35,260 bases of DNA from Elusimicrobia bacterium RIFCSPLOWO2_02_FULL_39_32 (GCA_001800135.1 MGUU01000010.1:337495-372754); one strand, 5' to 3'. Shown: positions 1 through 9,527, counted from the stretch's first letter. Program-made: numbers and translations. The notes: generated by a model not told the origin, from the sequence alone.

Positions 1-912
1 AAGAATTCCAGCTCCATGGCTGATTTTTAAGAATTTTGCTCTTCCAGATCTCCCGTAACCAGCATTTCGAATTGAACGTAGTGGCAGGGAAATTTCATAA
101 CGGTTCTTTTTCAAAGATTCAACTATTTCGGATTCAGTGACCAATCTTTTCCAAAAGTAATTTGGTTCATTCCCGCAGAATCTGCATCGGACTGACTTTA
201 AGTAAGGATAAATGATATTCGTTAGCCATGTGTTGGAGACTTGTTCGGTTTGTCCCCCGCAGTTGGCAAAAAAAACAGAGTTTATAAGCTCACCGCGATA
301 GGTTAAAATTTCATGATCAGTTTCATCCACAGCCTGATTGGTTGTCTCTTTTTCACTATTCAGCCCGCCATAAACCTGACAATGGACTTTGCTGCAAAAA
401 TGAAATCCTTCGCTTTCATGTCTTTTTAAGTTTTTTAAAGCAAAGGTTCTACTGATCACAGCTTGTGCTTTAAGGGATTCTTTCGGCCAATCCCAGGATA
501 CTTCTTTTGGTAAAATACCATAAAGGTAATGATCCAGCCCCAATTCATTGATAACGGTTATCTTTTCTTGGTCTGTTTTTTTTAAGATGATAGTATCCCT
601 ATACTTTTTTCCATTGACAATAATAAAATCATCTTCTTCCGGAACGATTCGAATCAAATCGCTCCATTCCTCACTTCCCACAAACAATCCTTTTTTATTT
701 GCAGAAATTTGGCAAAAGGTTTGTTTTTCTAAATTTTTTTTAACTCCCCGGATTAAATCATAAATAAAAAATTTTTTTTCAGATTCAACATTAAGATTTG
801 AAACATTTTCTAACACAGCTACCTTAATAATGGTTTCAGGAATTTCAAGGCTAAAAACAAAGGAGTTGGGGAGACATAAAAACAAGAATGCCGCAAGAAT
901 TTTTATCTTCAT
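1..912 (-). CDS. SpoIID/LytB-domain protein, exported (3' end cut off by window edge)
   Basis: The open frame runs from ATG at 912 off the left edge (304 codons, no stop). Residues 1-21 form a signal peptide (MKIKILAAFLFLCLPNSFVF). The SpoIID core is recognisable at residues ~125-235: GLDHYLYGILPKEVSWDWP, then LKAQAVISRTFALKN, then a conserved Cys-containing segment (HCQVYGGL) and VFFANCGGQTE. Known family members bind or cleave denuded peptidoglycan glycan (lytic transglycosylase SpoIID, LytB amidase enhancer), so an envelope role is inferred. A TGTAAAAT sequence, which resembles an extended -10 box, ends 6 nt before the ATG and there is no Shine-Dalgarno. The gene is divergent from the tRNA-Thr gene. 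Family assignment is confident; substrate and exact activity are not. Confidence 0.88.
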   Translation of the reverse strand, partial: MKIKILAAFLFLCLPNSFVFSLEIPETIIKVAVLENVSNLNVESEKKFFIYDLIRGVKKNLEKQTFCQISANKKGLFVGSEEWSDLIRIVPEEDDFIIVNGKKYRDTIILKKTDQEKITVINELGLDHYLYGILPKEVSWDWPKESLKAQAVISRTFALKNLKRHESEGFHFCSKVHCQVYGGLNSEKETTNQAVDETDHEILTYRGELINSVFFANCGGQTEQVSNTWLTNIIYPYLKSVRCRFCGNEPNYFWKRLVTESEIVESLKKNRYEISLPLRSIRNAGYGRSGRAKFLKISHGAGIL

Positions 913-937
913 TTTTCCATTTTACAAAATTTTCTAA

Positions 938-963
938 TTGTTCTTTTATATTTTTGATAGAAT
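938..963 (+). promoter_or_regulatory. Putative promoter of tRNA-Thr / porV unit
   Basis: An extended -10 (TGA followed by TAGAAT at 958-963) lies 22 nt before the mature tRNA. The best -35-like hexamer, TTGTTC at 938-943, is only 14 nt away, so the assignment rests on the extended -10. Confidence 0.4.
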
Positions 964-985
964 ACTCTTTTAAAGTAAAAATTTT

Positions 986-1057
986 GCCGGGATAGCTCAG
1001 TGGTAGAGCAACGGTTTCGTAAACCGTAGGCCGCGAGTTCGACCCTCGCTCCCGGCT
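986..1057 (+). tRNA. tRNA-Thr (anticodon CGT)
   Basis: The full cloverleaf is visible. The acceptor is GCCGGGA/TCCCGGC, the D stem GCTC/GAGC and the anticodon stem ACGGT/ACCGT around loop TTCGTAA (anticodon CGT). The T stem is GCGAG/CTCGC with loop TTCGACC. The discriminator is T at 1057 and CCA is not encoded. The next gene starts only 8 nt downstream of the mature 3' end, so the two are almost certainly co-transcribed. Confidence 0.96.
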
Positions 1058-1065
1058 AAAAAAAT

Positions 1066-2040
1066 ATGAAAAAATTAAAAATTGTTATTTTTTTTCTAGC
1101 GCTTATTTTGATTGGCTTTCCTTATAAAAGTCACTCTTCTGGAAATAGTTCTTACCCTTTTTTGTTAATTGCCCCTAGTCCTAAGGCAGGTTCCATGGGA
1201 GAAGCATTTGTGGCTGTGGCAGAAGGGCCGGAAACTGTTTTTTTTAACCCATCTGGCCTTGGTTTTGAAAATGAAAAACATTTATATTTTCCTAGTCTTA
1301 TTCCCCCTTTTGTGGAAGGAATTAAATATAATAACGTAGTTTATGTTCAGCCAAATTCAAAAGGAGCATGGGCTGTTCAGGGTGGAATGTTTCATATTGG
1401 AGGCTTTAAAAAAACAGTGGCTGACGCTTCCTTAAGTGATGGCTTTAGAGAAATAGAAAATTTTTCAACTTATGATTTAAAGATATCCGCAGCTATGGGA
1501 AGAAAATTAAATCGTCAATTTGCATTTGGAACCACAATCGCATATTTAAGAGAATCTTTAAGTGATCAAATCAATTCTGCCATAGCTTTTGATATTGGAT
1601 TTCTTTATGCTTCAAAAATAAACCCGGTAAAAATAGGTTTTGCCCTACAGCATTTAGGCTTTAAAATTAATTCTTCTCAAAGTTCAGACCATTTGCCTTA
1701 TCTACTAAAAGCTGGTATTTCTATTAGAAGATTAAAGAATTTTGGTTTTACTTTTATTCCTGAGAATAGTTTAGGAACCATTGAATTCTTTAAACCTTTT
1801 GAATCTGTGGGCTCTTTACGCTCTGGAATTGAAGTTCCCTTATCCAAACAATTTCATTTAAGATCCGGATATATTTATCACTTAAAAAAACAGGGATTGG
1901 GCTCTACTCTTTCTCTTCCTAATGGTTTTTCATTTGGGTTAGGATTCTTTTTTTCAAGCTGGTCTTTAGACTATGCAACAGCTTCTCAAGGGGAATTAGG
2001 GCTTACCCATCGTATTGCAGTGGATTTAAAATGGAAATGA
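1066..2040 (+). CDS. PorV/PorQ-family outer-membrane barrel protein
   Basis: The 324-residue protein has a signal peptide at 1-24 (ending near YKSHSSG). The mature N-terminus PSPKAGSMGEAFVAVAEGPE then FFNPSGLGF is the hallmark of the PorV/PorQ/UPF0164 family. Alternating amphipathic strands follow to the end, and the C-terminus (HRIAVDLKWK) looks like a closing beta strand. Known PorV in Bacteroidota is a FadL-like barrel serving type IX secretion; family members in candidate phyla are mostly uncharacterised. The ATG lies 8 nt after the tRNA-Thr 3' end, with no room for a Shine-Dalgarno outside the tRNA. It is followed 21 nt later by the first ligase gene, so the two are probably an operon. 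It is one of three paralogues in this window. Confidence 0.85.
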   Translation: MKKLKIVIFFLALILIGFPYKSHSSGNSSYPFLLIAPSPKAGSMGEAFVAVAEGPETVFFNPSGLGFENEKHLYFPSLIPPFVEGIKYNNVVYVQPNSKGAWAVQGGMFHIGGFKKTVADASLSDGFREIENFSTYDLKISAAMGRKLNRQFAFGTTIAYLRESLSDQINSAIAFDIGFLYASKINPVKIGFALQHLGFKINSSQSSDHLPYLLKAGISIRRLKNFGFTFIPENSLGTIEFFKPFESVGSLRSGIEVPLSKQFHLRSGYIYHLKKQGLGSTLSLPNGFSFGLGFFFSSWSLDYATASQGELGLTHRIAVDLKWK

Positions 2041-2061
2041 TTATAGAAAAGGATTGTTCCA

Positions 2062-4851
2062 ATGGCTAATACAATGACTCAAGGGAATCGTAATATTGTC
2101 CATAAAATATCAGGATATCTGGACACGGCTTTACCTATTTTTTTCTTTTTGCTCGCTATTTCTTTTTATTTACGCACTTATGATTCTGCAATGGTAAAAA
2201 TTACAGAGGTGCAAATGTTTGGAACCATTTTGATCGCTCTATGGCTTTGTAAAATTTTTGAGAGCGGCCGCTGGCCTTTTAGTAATAATCAGACATTATT
2301 ACTTTTACCTTTTATAGCTTTTTTTACTTGTGGTGTAGTTTCCTTTACCCGGTCCCCATTACATTGGGGAAGTTTTGATTTTTTTGTTCGGCGCGTAATT
2401 TATATAGGAATTGCCATGATCACAGTGACAGAGGTTACATCTTTAGTAGATTTTAGAAGGGTGACTCGTTGGCTGATTATTGCTGTAGCTGTATGTACTA
2501 TTTATGGATTTATTCAGTTTATTGATACTCGTTTTTTCCCTCCGGGTCCACCAAGTATAGGAATTGATAAGTTTGTTTGGAGATGGGCTTTTGGAGGGAG
2601 GGTGTTTTCTACTTTTGGCAATCCTAACTTTTATAGCAATTTCCTTGTGATTATGATTCCTGTGATGATGGCACATTATTTTCGTACGCGTCAATTTTAT
2701 GTAGTGCCTTTAATTATACTTACCTTGGCAAATATCTACTGGACCAATTCAAAAGGTCCTGCTATGGGTTTGATTGCAGGAACTACAGTTTTTTCTTTTT
2801 TACTCATCCGTTTTTTTATTCAGAGTAAAAAAATTAAGTTTTTTATAATTTCAACTGCTTTTTTTATTGTGCTGTGTTTAGGCTCATATATTTATTTAAG
2901 AGTATTTGTTCAAGGTGGAATTACTTCTTTCACATTTCGAATGTACACATGGTTATCCACATGGGAAATGATCAATGCCAAACCCATTTTAGGAAATGGA
3001 ATAGGAACTTTTTGGGTCATTTATCCTGCATATAGAAGACCAGCCATTTTTCATATTGAGTCTAAACATAACACAGAAACTGACCATTCGGAAAATGAAC
3101 ATTTAGAGGTTTGGCAAGATGAAGGATTGATTGGCATGGGAATTTGGTTATGGATGATTCTAATGATTAGTATTGGAACTTATAGAGTGTTATTAGTCGT
3201 CACTTCTCAGCCCTCCACCGGTCCGCCTGGTGAAAAGAAAAGAATGCCAGAGGATGCCTATCATATGCTTGGTTTTTTTTCTGGTTTTTTGGGGATGTTA
3301 ATTCACAACAATACAGATGTCTCAATGCGTTTTGTTTCCTCCGGGGCTCCTTTTTGGTTATTGGCAGGATTAAATGCATCCTTAATCATGTATTCTCCTA
3401 TTCCTGAAAAACAGACCAATGTTGTGTTTCAAGATAAAGGACATCTTGCATCCCTTGATAATTTTAAGGGGACCTTTTTCAAAATTTTTAGATTTTTTGT
3501 GGTTACAGCTATCCTGATTGCGGCTATTAGAATATTAAGAGAATTTGATTGGTGCCAAGGCAGGGATGGAATGAGAAATCCTAATGAACTACCTCATTTT
3601 GTGATTACTTGGGTTGTTTTTCTTTTATGTTGGGGAAGTTCAGTTTGGTGGTTTACAAAAATTGCTCTGAATTGTAAACGATTAAAATCTTTAGGGGTCA
3701 TTTTAGGATTAGTTCCATTATTGATATTTTTTTGGGGGTTCTTTGTGGGAGACGTAAATCACAATCGAGCCATATTTTTTTCTAAACAGGGCATGTGGGC
3801 AAGGGATGCTGAAAATGATGCAAAATCTCTTGGATTCCCATTGGAATATCGGACAATCTATTCTGGCACTGGAATAGGAACCATAGATAAGGATTCAAAA
3901 GTAGGAAATTTTTTTGGATTTTTTTTTCCAGATATTTTTTGGAGAAGATATGGGATTGGCGCTGCTATCGAACATTATGATCAAGTTAATCGTTTAAAGC
4001 CGGATTTTATCATGGCCCACTATTTTAGAGGAAACGTTTATAATGATTGGGGTTCGCAATTTGTTCAAAAAACTAATGAAGCCTATCAGAAAGGAGACAT
4101 AGCGCAGGGAGAGATTTTTAGAAAAAAAACTGAAGAATTGTGGGGTAAAGCCATGTCCGCGTATGCGGATACAAGAAGATTAGGGCCTAACTATGTTCAA
4201 ATGCATCATCAAGTTGGACTGGTAGAGCATAAATGGGGTGATTTTTATAATGGGCTTGCATCTGCAGCAGAAAAATATGGAAAGAATGAACTAGCGCAAG
4301 AATATAGAAAAGTGTATAAAGAACATTTGATCAAAGCTTTAGAATTTTATCAATTATATTATAAAATTGATCCGGTTTATGACCAGAATTTCTATCGGCA
4401 AGCTCAAGTTTATATTCAGTTGGGGGAGTTAGATAAAGCCGAGCAGGTTTATTTGGATCATATTGAAGCAAAAGAGTGTAAGAAATCCTATCATCATATT
4501 TTTGGAGGCTTTTATGTTCCTTATCTGGGTTCGCCTGAAAGTCGTTACGACTTAGGAAGCCCACAACATACTCATGACATTGTAAGCACAACTAAACCCG
4601 AGGCTTGGGTCATTTTAGGAGATTTTTATGCATTTTTAAAAAATGATTCTCTTAAAGCTGAAAGGGCCTATAAAAGAGCGGTTATTTTAAGACCTCAAAA
4701 TATTGATTTTATTAAAAAATTTGCGTCCTTTTATGCTCAGCATGGGAAAAATGAAGAATCATTGCGCTACTGGAATAAGGTTTATCAGTTAAATCCCAAT
4801 GATCCTGATGTACAAAGAATTATTCGTGACCAGAACTTACCAAAGAGATGA
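2062..4851 (+). CDS. O-antigen ligase-like membrane protein with C-terminal TPRs (first copy)
   Basis: The 929-residue protein has about ten or more hydrophobic helices through residue ~570. The Wzy_C/WaaL signature region is near residues 311-370: GNGIGTFWVIYPAYRR, then HSENEHLEVWQDEGLIGMG, with the conserved His/Glu and Gly-rich turn. Family members transfer polymerised glycan to lipid or protein acceptors at the periplasmic face. The soluble C-terminal half (residues ~630-925) carries TPR-like repeats, clearest in the last 80 residues (AERAYKRAVILRP, ESLRYWNKVYQLNPNDP). The gene follows the PorV-like gene by 21 nt and precedes a paralogue by 49 nt. The acceptor substrate cannot be told from sequence. 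Confidence 0.82.
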   Translation: MANTMTQGNRNIVHKISGYLDTALPIFFFLLAISFYLRTYDSAMVKITEVQMFGTILIALWLCKIFESGRWPFSNNQTLLLLPFIAFFTCGVVSFTRSPLHWGSFDFFVRRVIYIGIAMITVTEVTSLVDFRRVTRWLIIAVAVCTIYGFIQFIDTRFFPPGPPSIGIDKFVWRWAFGGRVFSTFGNPNFYSNFLVIMIPVMMAHYFRTRQFYVVPLIILTLANIYWTNSKGPAMGLIAGTTVFSFLLIRFFIQSKKIKFFIISTAFFIVLCLGSYIYLRVFVQGGITSFTFRMYTWLSTWEMINAKPILGNGIGTFWVIYPAYRRPAIFHIESKHNTETDHSENEHLEVWQDEGLIGMGIWLWMILMISIGTYRVLLVVTSQPSTGPPGEKKRMPEDAYHMLGFFSGFLGMLIHNNTDVSMRFVSSGAPFWLLAGLNASLIMYSPIPEKQTNVVFQDKGHLASLDNFKGTFFKIFRFFVVTAILIAAIRILREFDWCQGRDGMRNPNELPHFVITWVVFLLCWGSSVWWFTKIALNCKRLKSLGVILGLVPLLIFFWGFFVGDVNHNRAIFFSKQGMWARDAENDAKSLGFPLEYRTIYSGTGIGTIDKDSKVGNFFGFFFPDIFWRRYGIGAAIEHYDQVNRLKPDFIMAHYFRGNVYNDWGSQFVQKTNEAYQKGDIAQGEIFRKKTEELWGKAMSAYADTRRLGPNYVQMHHQVGLVEHKWGDFYNGLASAAEKYGKNELAQEYRKVYKEHLIKALEFYQLYYKIDPVYDQNFYRQAQVYIQLGELDKAEQVYLDHIEAKECKKSYHHIFGGFYVPYLGSPESRYDLGSPQHTHDIVSTTKPEAWVILGDFYAFLKNDSLKAERAYKRAVILRPQNIDFIKKFASFYAQHGKNEESLRYWNKVYQLNPNDPDVQRIIRDQNLPKR

Positions 4852-4900
4852 TTGTATTTTTATCTCCAATTATCTCAAAAAATAGAATATTTTAATTAGC

Positions 4901-7591
4901 ATGATCCTTTTTAAAAAAAGTTCAGCATGGCTGCTTGTGCTTTTACAAGGGTTTTTTACCTATTTTTTGAGCCAATATTTAAGTCAATGTGCGGGGGTAA
5001 GTTTATTTAATCTTTTTCAAGGTCCAGGCTGGTTCATAATACTTTTTTTACTTAATTTAGGATTGACCTTACTTCTTATTTTAGTGGCTTTATGGAAACA
5101 TGAAGTTGCTTTGCTTATTCTCCTAATTGTTATTCATACAGTTTGCCCTATTCTTTTTTTTACTAGCTTAACCAGGAATCCTTATTTTACTCAAATTGTC
5201 TTATTTAATATTTGGGTTTCTTTTTTATGGATAGTTTATTTTTTTGAAGGTTTAATAAATAAAAAATTAATATTTCCAAAAACACCTTTAGATATCCCCA
5301 TTTTTAGTTTTCTTCTAGTCACCATAATTTCTTTGTTAGCCTCATTTTTAAGCCATGAAAATTCTTTTTACGCATCCATATTTTCAGAAGGTTTAAAGTC
5401 TTTGATTTTTTTGATAATCAATGTAATTTTAGTTTTTTATGCTGCTAGTTTAATTGAGCCAAAATGGAGAAAGAGGTTTATATTGCTCACTTTTTGGGTC
5501 GGAACTTTGTCAGCTCTTTATGGCTTAATGCAATCCTATGGTTTTGAAATAATCTGGAAAGGCGGTTTAACCCCTTTTGGCAATCGGCCTGTTTCTACTT
5601 TTGGAAATCCTAATTTCCTTTCTTCTTATTTGCTTTTGCTTTTTCCTTTGCTAGTGGCGCAATTATGCTCGTCTAAACTGAAATTTACGTTTTTAATCAC
5701 ATCCTTTTTGTTAATCCTTATTACTGCAGGAATTATAGCAACCATGACACGTTCTACATGGGTTGGTTTAGTTGTTTCTATCTTTCTTCTTCCATGTTCT
5801 CAGGTTATTCGTGAATTTATTAAAAAAAATATTAGAACTTTGGCAATTTTTTTTGGCTTAGTGGCCTTTTGCATATTTTTTTGGCCTAAAAGCAAGGTAG
5901 GCGGGTATGCTAATCCATGGGAACGCATTATTGAAATCCAGAATGTAAAAAATAAACAAGGTTATGGACCTTGGCATCAGCGAATATTGATTTGGACCTC
6001 CTGTTGGAGTATGGTAAAGGATCATCTCTTATTAGGAAAGGGGTGGGGGTTACTTGAGCTTTTTTATCCTTATTATCAGGGAAAATCTCTTTATCATCCT
6101 TTATTAAAGAGATTTCGCACTCATGCAAATAACGCCCATAATGAAGTGATTGAGATTTGGTCCCAAACAGGTTTTATTGGCATGGGAATCTATTTATGGA
6201 GTTGGGTTGTTCTGATCTTTGCAGGTTGGAAAGTAAGCCAATTTTATACTATTGAAAAGAGGGATAATTCTTTGTGGAGTTGGGCTTTAACTGTTGGCTC
6301 TATAGCGATGTTTACTGATAATTTTTTTGGAAATGTTTCTCTTCACTTTACTGTGCCTGCTTTTCTTTTTTGGTGGCAGAGCGGTCTTTTAATGGGAATG
6401 GTTCGAAATGAAAATAGTGTAAAGAATAGAAAGGATCCAATCGTCTATTGTTTTAATAATTCCGCTGCTTTTTCTAGAAGTTTATTTTGTATTTTAATTC
6501 TATTGCTTTGCCTGAGTTGTGTGTGGAATTTTAGAAGAGAGTTTCAGGAAATTTATTATTTTAGAGGATTTAAGGTTTCACAATCTAAGGATCATCAAGA
6601 TTTATCGCGCAGAGAGTTGGAAAGCGCTTGGAAATGGTATCCTAGAGAAGTGAATACAAACTATGAACTTGCAAATACCTATTCTCGTTTAGCCCAGCAA
6701 AATAGTCAGTCTGGTTTAAATTCTCAAGCCCAAAATTGGCGTTTTACGGCTGTTTGGGCTTATTTAGAGGCTTTAAGAGCCAACGCTGGGTATGATGAAA
6801 TTTATTTTAACCTTGCTGCTACTCAATCACAATTGGGTTGGTTTGAAGATAAATTTTCAAATTTTTCTATTTTAACCCCGCGCGGATCACAGGCACACGG
6901 TATGGCAGAAGAAACTAAAGGAGCTATTTATAATTATAGCAGGGCATTGGCCATCAATCCTCTTTCTAAAGAATCTTATAATTTTTTAGGTAATGTTTAT
7001 TTGCAAAATTTAAAAGACTATTTGCCTCAAGGAGTAAAATTATATGAGAAGGCAACAATTTTTTTTCCTGAAGAAAAAGATTTTTGGCTAAATAAAGCAT
7101 ATTTTGAAATTCAGTCTCAGCTTTTTGATCAGGCTTACCTTAGCTTAAAGACTGCTCAAGCTATAGATCCATTTCATGAATTAACCAGACGAAATATAAA
7201 CGCGTTTATGATTCAAACCAAAAGGAAAGAAGATCCTTTGATTGAGAATGATCGTTTAGTTTCAGATATTCTTCTTTACATACAAGCTAAAGATTGGAGC
7301 CATTTAAAGGAAAAGAGCCAAGATCTTATAAAGAGTTTTCCTAATTTATTTCAGGCGCGATTTATTCTTGCAAATACTTATTTTGAACTAAAGCAATGGA
7401 ATGATGCTGAAAATGAATATTTAAAAGCATTGAGAATTGAACCTAATCATAAAGTTGCTTTAACTAACTTAGCCTTAACCTATCGTTTAGAGAACCGTTT
7501 TAAAGAAGCAAGAAATATTTATGAGAAGATTTTAAATAATGACCCAACTGATTCTACAGTTAAAAATTTGATTCAATCCTTACCACAATAA
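4901..7591 (+). CDS. O-antigen ligase-like membrane protein with C-terminal TPRs (second copy)
   Basis: This 896-residue paralogue of the preceding gene has the same layout. Multiple membrane helices extend to residue ~545. The Wzy_C segment lies near residues 379-435 (GKGWGLLELFYPYYQGK, then AHNEVIEIWSQTGFIGMGIY). TPRs fill residues ~580-890, the best being AENEYLKALRIEPNHKVAL and EARNIYEKILNNDPTD. Both copies also share a motif near the middle of the membrane domain (VSTFGNPNFLSSY here, FSTFGNPNFYSNF in copy one), which supports tandem duplication. The likely role is ligation or polymerisation of surface glycan, with the TPR domain as a partner-binding platform. The gene ends 45 nt before yebC. 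Confidence 0.82.
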   Translation: MILFKKSSAWLLVLLQGFFTYFLSQYLSQCAGVSLFNLFQGPGWFIILFLLNLGLTLLLILVALWKHEVALLILLIVIHTVCPILFFTSLTRNPYFTQIVLFNIWVSFLWIVYFFEGLINKKLIFPKTPLDIPIFSFLLVTIISLLASFLSHENSFYASIFSEGLKSLIFLIINVILVFYAASLIEPKWRKRFILLTFWVGTLSALYGLMQSYGFEIIWKGGLTPFGNRPVSTFGNPNFLSSYLLLLFPLLVAQLCSSKLKFTFLITSFLLILITAGIIATMTRSTWVGLVVSIFLLPCSQVIREFIKKNIRTLAIFFGLVAFCIFFWPKSKVGGYANPWERIIEIQNVKNKQGYGPWHQRILIWTSCWSMVKDHLLLGKGWGLLELFYPYYQGKSLYHPLLKRFRTHANNAHNEVIEIWSQTGFIGMGIYLWSWVVLIFAGWKVSQFYTIEKRDNSLWSWALTVGSIAMFTDNFFGNVSLHFTVPAFLFWWQSGLLMGMVRNENSVKNRKDPIVYCFNNSAAFSRSLFCILILLLCLSCVWNFRREFQEIYYFRGFKVSQSKDHQDLSRRELESAWKWYPREVNTNYELANTYSRLAQQNSQSGLNSQAQNWRFTAVWAYLEALRANAGYDEIYFNLAATQSQLGWFEDKFSNFSILTPRGSQAHGMAEETKGAIYNYSRALAINPLSKESYNFLGNVYLQNLKDYLPQGVKLYEKATIFFPEEKDFWLNKAYFEIQSQLFDQAYLSLKTAQAIDPFHELTRRNINAFMIQTKRKEDPLIENDRLVSDILLYIQAKDWSHLKEKSQDLIKSFPNLFQARFILANTYFELKQWNDAENEYLKALRIEPNHKVALTNLALTYRLENRFKEARNIYEKILNNDPTDSTVKNLIQSLPQ

Positions 7592-7636
7592 ATGATAAAA
7601 TATTTGAATTAAAATTAAGATTAGAGAGGAGCTCTC

Positions 7637-8389
7637 ATGTCTGGACATTCAAGATGGGCTGGAATAAAACATAAAAAAGCGATTATTGACTCCAAACGAG
7701 GCAAGATTTTTACAAGGATTGGACGGGAAATAAGCGTTGCCGCTAAAGAAGGAGGCGGCAATCCGGAAAATAACGCGCGGCTGCGCAAAGCCATGGATGA
7801 CGCAAGAGAAGTTAACATGCCGCAGGAAAATATTAAAAGGGCTATACAAAGAGGCACAGGAGAACTTCCCGGAGTTAGTTTTGAAGAGGTGCGCTATGAA
7901 GGGTATGGGCCGCAAGGGGTGGCTATTTTAGTGGAAGCCACAACAGATAATAAAAATAGAACCACTGCTGAAATTAGAAAAATATTTTCTGAGCATGGCG
8001 GCAATATTGCAGAGGCTGGAGCTGTGGCTTGGATGTTTTCTTTAAAAGGCTATATTGCGGTGGAAAAAAAAGCAGTGAGCGAAGAATCTCTTTTATCTTT
8101 GGCTTTGGATTCTGGGGCAGAAGATATGAAGTCCAGCGATGAAGACTATTATGAAATTTTTACAACGCCTCAAGATTTTCAAAAAGTAAAGAATGCCTTA
8201 GAATCTAAAAAAATTTTAGTGACTAATCAGGAATTAACTCAAATATCTCAAACCTCCATAGCTGTTTCTGGAGAGGAGGCGCAAAAACTTCTTTCTCTTA
8301 TACAGGAATTGGAAGAGCATGAGGACGTAAAATCCGTTTTCTCCAATTTTGACATTCCTAAAGAAATTTTATTGAAAATGAGTGTTTGA
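7637..8389 (+). CDS. yebC: YebC/PmpR-family protein
   Basis: The 250-residue protein begins MSGHSRWAGIKHKKAI, the invariant YebC signature. GGGNPENNARLRKAMDDA and MPQENIKRAIQRGTGE follow, together with the mid-domain EGYGPQGVAILVEATTDNKN. Length is typical of the family. A good Shine-Dalgarno (AGAGGAG) lies 7 nt before the ATG. YebC proteins are described as DNA-binding regulators in some species and, more recently, as ribosome-associated factors that relieve proline stalling. The stop codon overlaps the start of ruvC, the classic yebC-ruvCAB arrangement. Confidence 0.97.
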   Translation: MSGHSRWAGIKHKKAIIDSKRGKIFTRIGREISVAAKEGGGNPENNARLRKAMDDAREVNMPQENIKRAIQRGTGELPGVSFEEVRYEGYGPQGVAILVEATTDNKNRTTAEIRKIFSEHGGNIAEAGAVAWMFSLKGYIAVEKKAVSEESLLSLALDSGAEDMKSSDEDYYEIFTTPQDFQKVKNALESKKILVTNQELTQISQTSIAVSGEEAQKLLSLIQELEEHEDVKSVFSNFDIPKEILLKMSV

Positions 8390-8880
8390 GTGTGGTGATT
8401 CTAGGTATTGACCCGGGTTTTGGAATTACAGGATACGGTCTTATAGAAATCCACGATTCAAAAGCCAAAAATCCGGAGATACTAGAAGCTGGCATTTTAA
8501 AATCCAAGCAAAATAAGAATATTTCAGAACGGCTTTTTGAAATTTATAAAAGTTTAAATGACCTTCTTCAAGAGTTTTCCCCTTCAGTTTTAGCCATAGA
8601 AGAGATTTATTCTATCAGTCGATTCCCTAGAAGCGCTATTTTTATTGGGAATGTTCAAGGGATTGTGCTTTTGGCGGCAGCTCAAAGAAAAATTCCTGTA
8701 TTTAGTTATTTCCCAATACAAATTAAAAAAATATTGTTAGGATATGGGAGAGGCACAAAATTACAGATGCAAAAGATGGTGCAAAGAACTTTTAAACTTG
8801 AAACCGTTCCAAAACCGGATGATGTGGCAGATGCCTTGGCAGTAGCTCTTTGTCACGCGCACAGGACTTACCGCGGATGA
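8386..8880 (+). CDS. ruvC: Holliday junction resolvase RuvC
   Basis: The 164-residue RuvC has the catalytic acidic residues in place: Asp in ILGIDPGFGITGYG, Glu in LAIEEIY and the C-terminal Asp/His cluster in PKPDDVADALAVALCHAH. It cleaves four-way junctions symmetrically as a dimer with RuvAB. No ATG is available. The TTG at 8386 overlaps the yebC stop; GTG codons at 8392 and 8395 are equally plausible and would give the usual short N-terminus before ILGIDPG. Translation is probably coupled to yebC. The 3' end overlaps ruvA by 4 nt (ATGA). Confidence 0.95.
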   Translation: MSVVILGIDPGFGITGYGLIEIHDSKAKNPEILEAGILKSKQNKNISERLFEIYKSLNDLLQEFSPSVLAIEEIYSISRFPRSAIFIGNVQGIVLLAAAQRKIPVFSYFPIQIKKILLGYGRGTKLQMQKMVQRTFKLETVPKPDDVADALAVALCHAHRTYRG

Positions 8881-9527
8881 TTACTCAAATTTTTGGGAAA
8901 GTGGTGGAAGTAAGCGAAAATTCAATTACTTTGCAAGTGAATGAATTTGCTTATGAGTTATTTGTGCCTGGAAGCGTTATAGATTTTTATAGAAAAAAAT
9001 TTAGGGGTGTTCAGAATAATGAGGAGTCGGAAGTTTTTTATACGATTCAATACCTTGAAGGGAGCACTGGACATGGGAATCAGTTTGTCCGCTTAGTAGG
9101 GTTTAAAAGAAAAATAGAAAAAGATTTTTTTCTTGCCTACACAAGCGTTGAAGGGATTGGCTATAAAACAGCTTTAAAATCTTTGATATTGCCTATTCAA
9201 AAAATTGCTTTGGCTATTGAAAGGAATGATTGCGCGACCTTAAAGAAATTGCCCCATATTGGTTCTAGAACCGCTGAGAAGATGGTAGCGACTTTAAAAG
9301 GAAGAATGAAAAAATTTATTTTAGATCAGGAAGAAAGTCCTTTGTCCGTAAAATCTGAACCTGATTTTCACTTAGAAGTGTTGCAGGTCTTAAAACAGGT
9401 GGGCTACAGCGAATTTGAAGCGCAAAAACTGATTGATGCGGTTTTAGGAAAAAATCCTCAAGTAAACAGTTCTGAAGAGATGATTCAAGAAATTTTTAAG
9501 ATGAAAAATAAAATAAGCAATGACTAG
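8877..9527 (+). CDS. ruvA: Holliday junction branch-migration protein RuvA
   Basis: The start at 8877 (MITQIFGKVVEV, ATGA overlap with ruvC) fits the family; an in-frame TTG at 8850 would add nine residues lying inside ruvC and is rejected. The 216 residues contain the N-terminal OB domain and two helix-hairpin-helix motifs (SVEGIGYKTALKSL and LPHIGSRTAEKMV). A C-terminal three-helix domain (LEVLQVLKQVGYSEFEAQKL) contacts RuvB. RuvA tetramers hold the junction open for RuvB. The OB domain is a little longer than usual because of an acidic/basic loop around residues 40-52. Confidence 0.95.
   Translation: MITQIFGKVVEVSENSITLQVNEFAYELFVPGSVIDFYRKKFRGVQNNEESEVFYTIQYLEGSTGHGNQFVRLVGFKRKIEKDFFLAYTSVEGIGYKTALKSLILPIQKIALAIERNDCATLKKLPHIGSRTAEKMVATLKGRMKKFILDQEESPLSVKSEPDFHLEVLQVLKQVGYSEFEAQKLIDAVLGKNPQVNSSEEMIQEIFKMKNKISND

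Noticed and set aside
548-763. 71-codon plus-strand ORF
   Set aside because: It lies opposite the SpoIID-domain gene, whose frame shows clear family motifs.
8850-8876. Earlier TTG start for RuvA
   Set aside because: The extra nine residues are out-of-frame ruvC sequence; the ATGA overlap start at 8877 matches the family N-terminus.
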